In this document: positions 4,877-8,401 of the stretch, piece by piece
How the letters are laid out: the number at the start of each line of letters is the position of its first letter
How positions within the stretch are numbered: the first letter of the stretch is position 1
Source: an uncultured Roseburia sp.
Lineage (GTDB): Bacteria; Bacillota; Clostridia; Lachnospirales; Lachnospiraceae
Reading direction: 5' to 3'
DNA: 8,401 nucleotides
Assembly: GCA_947384095.1 (NCBI GenBank)
Contig: CANDFU010000059.1
Coordinates: forward strand, 1-8,401
Translations under genes and position numbers: made by a program
The notes under the pieces: generated by a model
Databases searched by the model: none
Seen by the model: only the letters and a program-made list of their open reading frames with translations
Told to the model about the DNA's origin: nothing

Positions 4877-6553
4877 TTACCGATCCTGCCTATGCGTAAA
4901 CTCGCTTCTGATCGTTCCCAGCACCGTTCCCTGCCCGTCTGCTCCCTGAAGATAATCCCAGAGCTTCTTTACCTCCTGTTTCCGCTCTTCATCCAGCAGC
5001 CCCTGGCGTATCTGATTATTCCTTTTGTCATTCGATCCATCGGGATCGCTGTTGCTGGAAAAGTACCACATCCGCAGGTTAAATGCACTCTGTCTGACAT
5101 TCTTTAATGCAGTATCAAATGTTCCCTCCCCATTATCATTCCCCATAAAAAAAGCAAGCAAATCCGCTCCCAGATAAGTACCGCTTTCAAATTCATGTTT
5201 CAACGGCTTTTTTACCGTCAGCTCCGAAACATACGAAACATCTGTCAGCACGCCTGCTGCCCGCTTTACAATCCTCATACTCTCCTTATCCTGCATGCCC
5301 TCTCCGACATCCTGTTCCTTCTTCATCCTTCCATGCGCCGCTTCATTCATCATCAGGGCTGTTTCCGGAAAATAGTAGCCTGGAAGATATCCGTTTTGAT
5401 CCAGTTTTCTTTCCAGGGGCATCAGATCGTAAAAGTATCTTTTCTTGATGACTTCGATTTCGGCACGTTCGGTATCGCCATAGCCATGCCTGCCCTGCAG
5501 CATAAGAATCTTTTCCACCGCTCCTTTTCTTGACTCATCAGAATCACTCTGCCTGGCCAGCTCATGATAGTAATCGCGCAGCCGCCGCTCTGAATCATTC
5601 AGCCGTTTCAGAAACTCGTGATACTTCGGCATCGCTCTCTCAGTCCGCGGATCCATATGTCTCCAGTCATACCGCCCCGTGATCACCTGCGCCGTATCAT
5701 CCTGCGCCCACTCGTTCAGCCGGTCTGCATCGATCTGGATAGTCGTATCATCCGTGGCGTCCCCGTCAATCCAGCGGTATAGAAAATAATACTGATTCCC
5801 GGCGCCTCTGAACTTTTCCCTGACAGCCGCAGCTTTCTGCATCACCTCCTTGCGGGCCTCGACAAACGGCAAAAGGTATGCGTCGCTTTCCTTTACTGCC
5901 ACGGGCTTTTTCCATGTAAAAGAAAAGGTATACAGAAGATGGAACGGTTGCGCCGGATCGGGAGCCGGCTGCGCCCTGCGCCTGTTTTGCCGCCAGGCTT
6001 CCAGGCCTTCTCCCGCCCGTCCTGTCCTTTCATTTTCCGCCGCGGTTAAAAATGTATCATCCATCCCCCGTGCAAGTTCCCCTGCACAGCTTTCCAGATA
6101 TCCCGCATCTTTGTCAAAATCATCCGGAGCTTCCCTCAGCCCGCGCGGCGCTTCCCTGCGCATATTCAGCCCGAAAACACAGATCGTATTTCCCGGGTAA
6201 CGGCGCGACTCGTCATAAACCGCCTTACAGGTCTTAAGGTCTTTCCCCATTGATTCAAAAATAATCGTCGGCCGGTCGCTTTCCGGCAGCGGCCCTCCGG
6301 CAATCCCTGGCATATCTTTTTCGATCGCAATATGCCCTGCCGCCTGCAGCACCGGCGCGGCCGGCAACGGCCGTTCTTCCAGCGTATCATGCGCCGCCCC
6401 GGGCGCGATTCCGAAGGCATGCCGCGGCGTCAGCGTCTGTCCCCACAAATGCCCCTTCCACAGGCCCTTTTTCTCCGCCTTGGGAAGAGTCCCGTTTTTC
6501 CCGGACGGGCCAGCCTTCTTTTGTTTTTCCGGAAGCAGCATAAAATCACTCAT
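4877..6553 (-). CDS. Unassigned 558-aa protein with a conserved-looking core
   Basis: I cannot name this family. The first 90 residues are rich in Lys, Pro, Gly and Ala and probably disordered, with no signal peptide or membrane segment. From about 94 a folded domain begins with a strand-helix-strand pattern (RPTIIFESMGKD to TICVFGLN, 94-130). After an Arg/Ala/Pro-rich linker (about 176-203) comes LLYTFSFTW, then YLLPFVEARKEVM (226-238) and YYFLYRWIDGDATDD (255-269). Strand-helix-strand ending in an acidic DGD could be a GT-A-type glycosyltransferase core with a DxD-like metal site, but this is only inference. The C-terminal half is helical and charged, with a possible coiled coil at about 305-345, and ends with GTYLGADLLAFFMGND (458-473) and a helical tail. 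ATG 6553 follows GGAGG at 8 nt. It lies 25 bp after pdaA, so the two are probably co-transcribed. A secreted effector seems unlikely without a signal, though other routes are possible. Confidence 0.8.
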   Translation of the reverse strand: MSDFMLLPEKQKKAGPSGKNGTLPKAEKKGLWKGHLWGQTLTPRHAFGIAPGAAHDTLEERPLPAAPVLQAAGHIAIEKDMPGIAGGPLPESDRPTIIFESMGKDLKTCKAVYDESRRYPGNTICVFGLNMRREAPRGLREAPDDFDKDAGYLESCAGELARGMDDTFLTAAENERTGRAGEGLEAWRQNRRRAQPAPDPAQPFHLLYTFSFTWKKPVAVKESDAYLLPFVEARKEVMQKAAAVREKFRGAGNQYYFLYRWIDGDATDDTTIQIDADRLNEWAQDDTAQVITGRYDWRHMDPRTERAMPKYHEFLKRLNDSERRLRDYYHELARQSDSDESRKGAVEKILMLQGRHGYGDTERAEIEVIKKRYFYDLMPLERKLDQNGYLPGYYFPETALMMNEAAHGRMKKEQDVGEGMQDKESMRIVKRAAGVLTDVSYVSELTVKKPLKHEFESGTYLGADLLAFFMGNDNGEGTFDTALKNVRQSAFNLRMWYFSSNSDPDGSNDKRNNQIRQGLLDEERKQEVKKLWDYLQGADGQGTVLGTIRSEFTHRQDR

Positions 6554-6578
6554 CTCTTATCCTCCACACATCCCGGCA

Positions 6579-7421
6579 TCAGCCAGGGCCGCCTCCTTTT
6601 ATCAGATCGTCGAGCGGCCTGAACCGATACCCCATCTCCTCCCACTTCGTCAGCAGTTCATCCAGGATCTCACCGTTTGTCTTCGACGTACTGTGCAAAA
6701 GCACGATCGCCCCCGGGTGAACCCGCGTAAGAAGTTTGTCAAAAGCCTCCTCCTTTGTCGGCTGATCGTCCACATTCCAGTCCACATAGGCAAGACTCCA
6801 GAAAAACGTACTGTATCCCAGCTCTTTTGCCATGGCCAGATTTTCCGTGCTGTATTTCCCCTGCGGCGGGCGGTAATACTTCGCCATCTCCTGCCCTGTG
6901 ACCTTTTTATAGAGGGCCGCCACGTCGTCCACCTCTTTCCGGAATGAAGCGGGATCTGAAATCGCCGACATATCCGGATGATGGTAGGTGTGATTGCCCA
7001 CCGTATGGCCGTCCGCCGCCATCCGCTTTGCAATTTCGGGCGCGCTCTCCAAAAAATGGCCGACTACAAAAAACGTCGCGGGCGCGTTGTGTTTTTTCAA
7101 TGCGTCCAGGACCGGCTCCGTGTTGCCGTTCTCATATCCGCAGTCAAACGTCAGATACAGCACCTTCTCTTCGCTTCCGCCCAGGTAATAGGCATCGTAT
7201 TTTTTTAGCTCCTCCGCGGAGACATTGCCTGTGGGCTGTGTTCCCTCCGCGCCAAAGCCGAGCCCCCAGTTGTCCGCCTGTCCGGCGACGGAAACCGTAT
7301 CCACCGTTTTCTCCGCCCTGACCTCCGCCACCTTCCTCCCGGAAAAAAACATCAGTGAAAAAAAGAGCGCCAGACAGATTCCGTTTCTTATTCTCTGAAA
7401 GTAATATACCGATCTTCTCAT
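6579..7421 (-). CDS. pdaA: Muramic delta-lactam-type polysaccharide deacetylase (PdaA-like)
   Basis: This NodB-fold carbohydrate esterase is predicted to remove the acetyl group from muramic acid on the way to muramic delta-lactam in the spore cortex, a mark read by germination lytic enzymes. Residues 8-27 are an N-terminal signal or anchor helix after MRR. NWGLGF (51-56) and KKYDAYYLG are typical of PdaA. The catalytic motifs are TFDCGYENG (91-99; catalytic base Asp93), GNHTYHH (142-148; His144 and His148), RPPQG (184-188), FWSLAYVDW (207-215) and LLHS (241-244). The residue after Asp93, a metal-binding Asp in ordinary NodB enzymes, is Cys94; Bacillus PdaA also lacks it. Length is 280 aa, close to Bacillus PdaA. 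Start choice: ATG 7421 begins the positively charged signal with a weak GGGG site. A GTG at 7445 adds eight residues and has an AGGTGAT-like site 9 nt upstream, so it remains possible. Confidence 0.92.
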   Translation of the reverse strand: MRRSVYYFQRIRNGICLALFFSLMFFSGRKVAEVRAEKTVDTVSVAGQADNWGLGFGAEGTQPTGNVSAEELKKYDAYYLGGSEEKVLYLTFDCGYENGNTEPVLDALKKHNAPATFFVVGHFLESAPEIAKRMAADGHTVGNHTYHHPDMSAISDPASFRKEVDDVAALYKKVTGQEMAKYYRPPQGKYSTENLAMAKELGYSTFFWSLAYVDWNVDDQPTKEEAFDKLLTRVHPGAIVLLHSTSKTNGEILDELLTKWEEMGYRFRPLDDLIKGGGPG

Positions 7422-7476
7422 CGCAACCCCGGAAAATATGATCACTACATATATATCACCTTCCGGGATGTCTCAT

Positions 7477-8401
7477 TCACGAATCATTATTTTTATACCC
7501 GCACCGGGGACAGACGTCTCCCCCCGCATAGACATGGCCGCAGCGGAAACAGCAGATCTGGTCATGCTTTTCTTTTGCAAGGTAATTCACGCTTCTGGAA
7601 TCCGGTTTTTCCTGCAGATATCGGACAAACTCCCCCAGCACCTGCGCATATGCTTTCATTTCCTTCGCGTCCGCCGCACATGGAATTTTTATCTTTGTCC
7701 CATCCTTCTGATGCACATAGATCCCCCGGTTTAAAAGGCCCGCCGCATACGTGACTTCCCCGATATAAGGCACCGGTATCCCGTAAGCGTGCAGCATCGT
7801 ACTGTAATAGAGGTGATCGGGCGTTAAGATCGTGCCTTCTTTTCCGGAACGGTTCCGCGAAGTATCGGCCACCATAATCGGATACTCAAAAAGCCCCCGT
7901 CCGGCGGCATAAGAAGCCACGGCATAATCGATGACTTCCGTCTCTTCCGGTTCTGCCTCATTTGAGAGCACTCTGGCGGCAGGATAAAAATGATGCCGGT
8001 CGTTTTCTCCGACTCCGGCCTGTTTCAGCTCCTCCTGCAGCTTTTTCACCAGCAGTTCACACTCGTCGGTCTTGATTTTCGAGAGGCGCTTTGTGAGCGT
8101 CGTCAGCGCATCCGCCTTAAGCTCCGGCAGAAATTCTCCCTGCCCGATCTGCTCATATGCCCGCATTCCTTCCTCAAACGACATCGATTGCAGAGGCGGG
8201 CAGATGGCCGCGATACGTTCCATGTCCATCTGCCTGATCTTCGCATTGATTTTTTCCAGGTATGGCGCCACAAGATCCGGAAGAAACCCCTCCTCCTGCA
8301 GTTTCCCCGCCAGCGCCGCCAGATCTCCCCTGCCGCTCTTTCCCGCCCGCTTTACAATGCGCGCGATCTCCCTTTGTTCGGCCTCTCTGCGCCCCGCGCG
8401 C
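7477..8401 (-). CDS. Helical-repeat, PH-like and zinc-ribbon protein (5' end outside window)
   Basis: The frame is open to the right edge, so this is the C-terminal 307 residues of a longer protein. Residues about 25-140 are helical and contain a loose repeat: GFLPDL with its following helix (38-60) recurs as EFLPEL (89-111). Residues about 166-241 look like a beta-rich PH-like domain, with GLFEYPIMVAD, GTILTPDHLYY, IGEVTYA and GIYVHQKDGTKIKIP, similar in pattern to small bacterial PH-fold proteins. The C-terminus is a zinc ribbon with C284xxC287 and C297xxC300. There is no membrane segment in the visible part, and I do not know the function. It ends 31-55 bp before pdaA, on the same strand, and is probably in the same operon. 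The fold labels are pattern-based inference, except the zinc ribbon, which is plain. Confidence 0.85.
   Translation of the reverse strand, partial: RAGRREAEQREIARIVKRAGKSGRGDLAALAGKLQEEGFLPDLVAPYLEKINAKIRQMDMERIAAICPPLQSMSFEEGMRAYEQIGQGEFLPELKADALTTLTKRLSKIKTDECELLVKKLQEELKQAGVGENDRHHFYPAARVLSNEAEPEETEVIDYAVASYAAGRGLFEYPIMVADTSRNRSGKEGTILTPDHLYYSTMLHAYGIPVPYIGEVTYAAGLLNRGIYVHQKDGTKIKIPCAADAKEMKAYAQVLGEFVRYLQEKPDSRSVNYLAKEKHDQICCFRCGHVYAGGDVCPRCGYKNNDS

Noticed and set aside
4070..5107. Long plus-strand open frame of 345 codons
   Set aside because: It is antisense to both the TetR gene and the end of the 558-aa gene, spans their promoter region, has no ribosome binding site, and its protein shows no motif. 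The minus-strand TetR is unmistakable.

Overview
The window reads as chromosome of a spore-forming, Gram-positive Clostridia, probably a Lachnospiraceae-type bacterium. The evidence is a PdaA-type muramic-lactam de-N-acetylase (a spore-cortex enzyme), strong purine-rich ribosome binding sites, TATAAT/TTGACG-type promoters, lipobox lipoproteins, and moderately GC-rich coding sequence with AT-rich control regions. Every gene I can support lies on the minus strand, so the biological reading order runs from high to low coordinates. The organism call is inference; there is no rRNA, tRNA or species marker.

Right part (8401 to 4877): a three-gene, tightly spaced minus-strand cluster. First is the 3' part of a protein with helical repeats, a beta-rich PH-like stretch and a C-terminal zinc ribbon; its start lies outside the window. 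Next comes PdaA, and then a 558-residue protein that I cannot assign.

Middle (4876 to 2858): a TetR-family regulator with its own sigma-A-like promoter and apparently a CTG start, then a control region and a REC-GGDEF diguanylate cyclase. The control region holds two near-identical 22-bp palindromes, arranged as inverted copies on either side of a Rho-independent terminator. After it comes a GC-rich leader in which one 7-nt segment could pair either with an upstream arm or with a segment next to the cyclase ribosome binding site. The receiver domain has Asn at the phosphoacceptor position, while the cyclase active site and I-site are intact. A T7-tailed terminator closes this unit. My reading is that the TetR protein, rather than phosphorylation, controls c-di-GMP synthesis here.

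Left part (2857 to 1): a doubtful 83-codon ORF, a good promoter (TTGACG-N17-TATATA), a roughly 250-nt leader, and a small secreted CxxC/CxxC zinc-ribbon protein whose start is unclear. These are followed by two tandem paralogous leucine-rich-repeat lipoproteins, the second running off the left edge. The duplicated leaders keep a stem with a compensatory base-pair change, which suggests that it is a real RNA element.

No mobile element, CRISPR array, tRNA or rRNA was seen. The most unusual parts are the control regions and the unassigned 558-residue protein.
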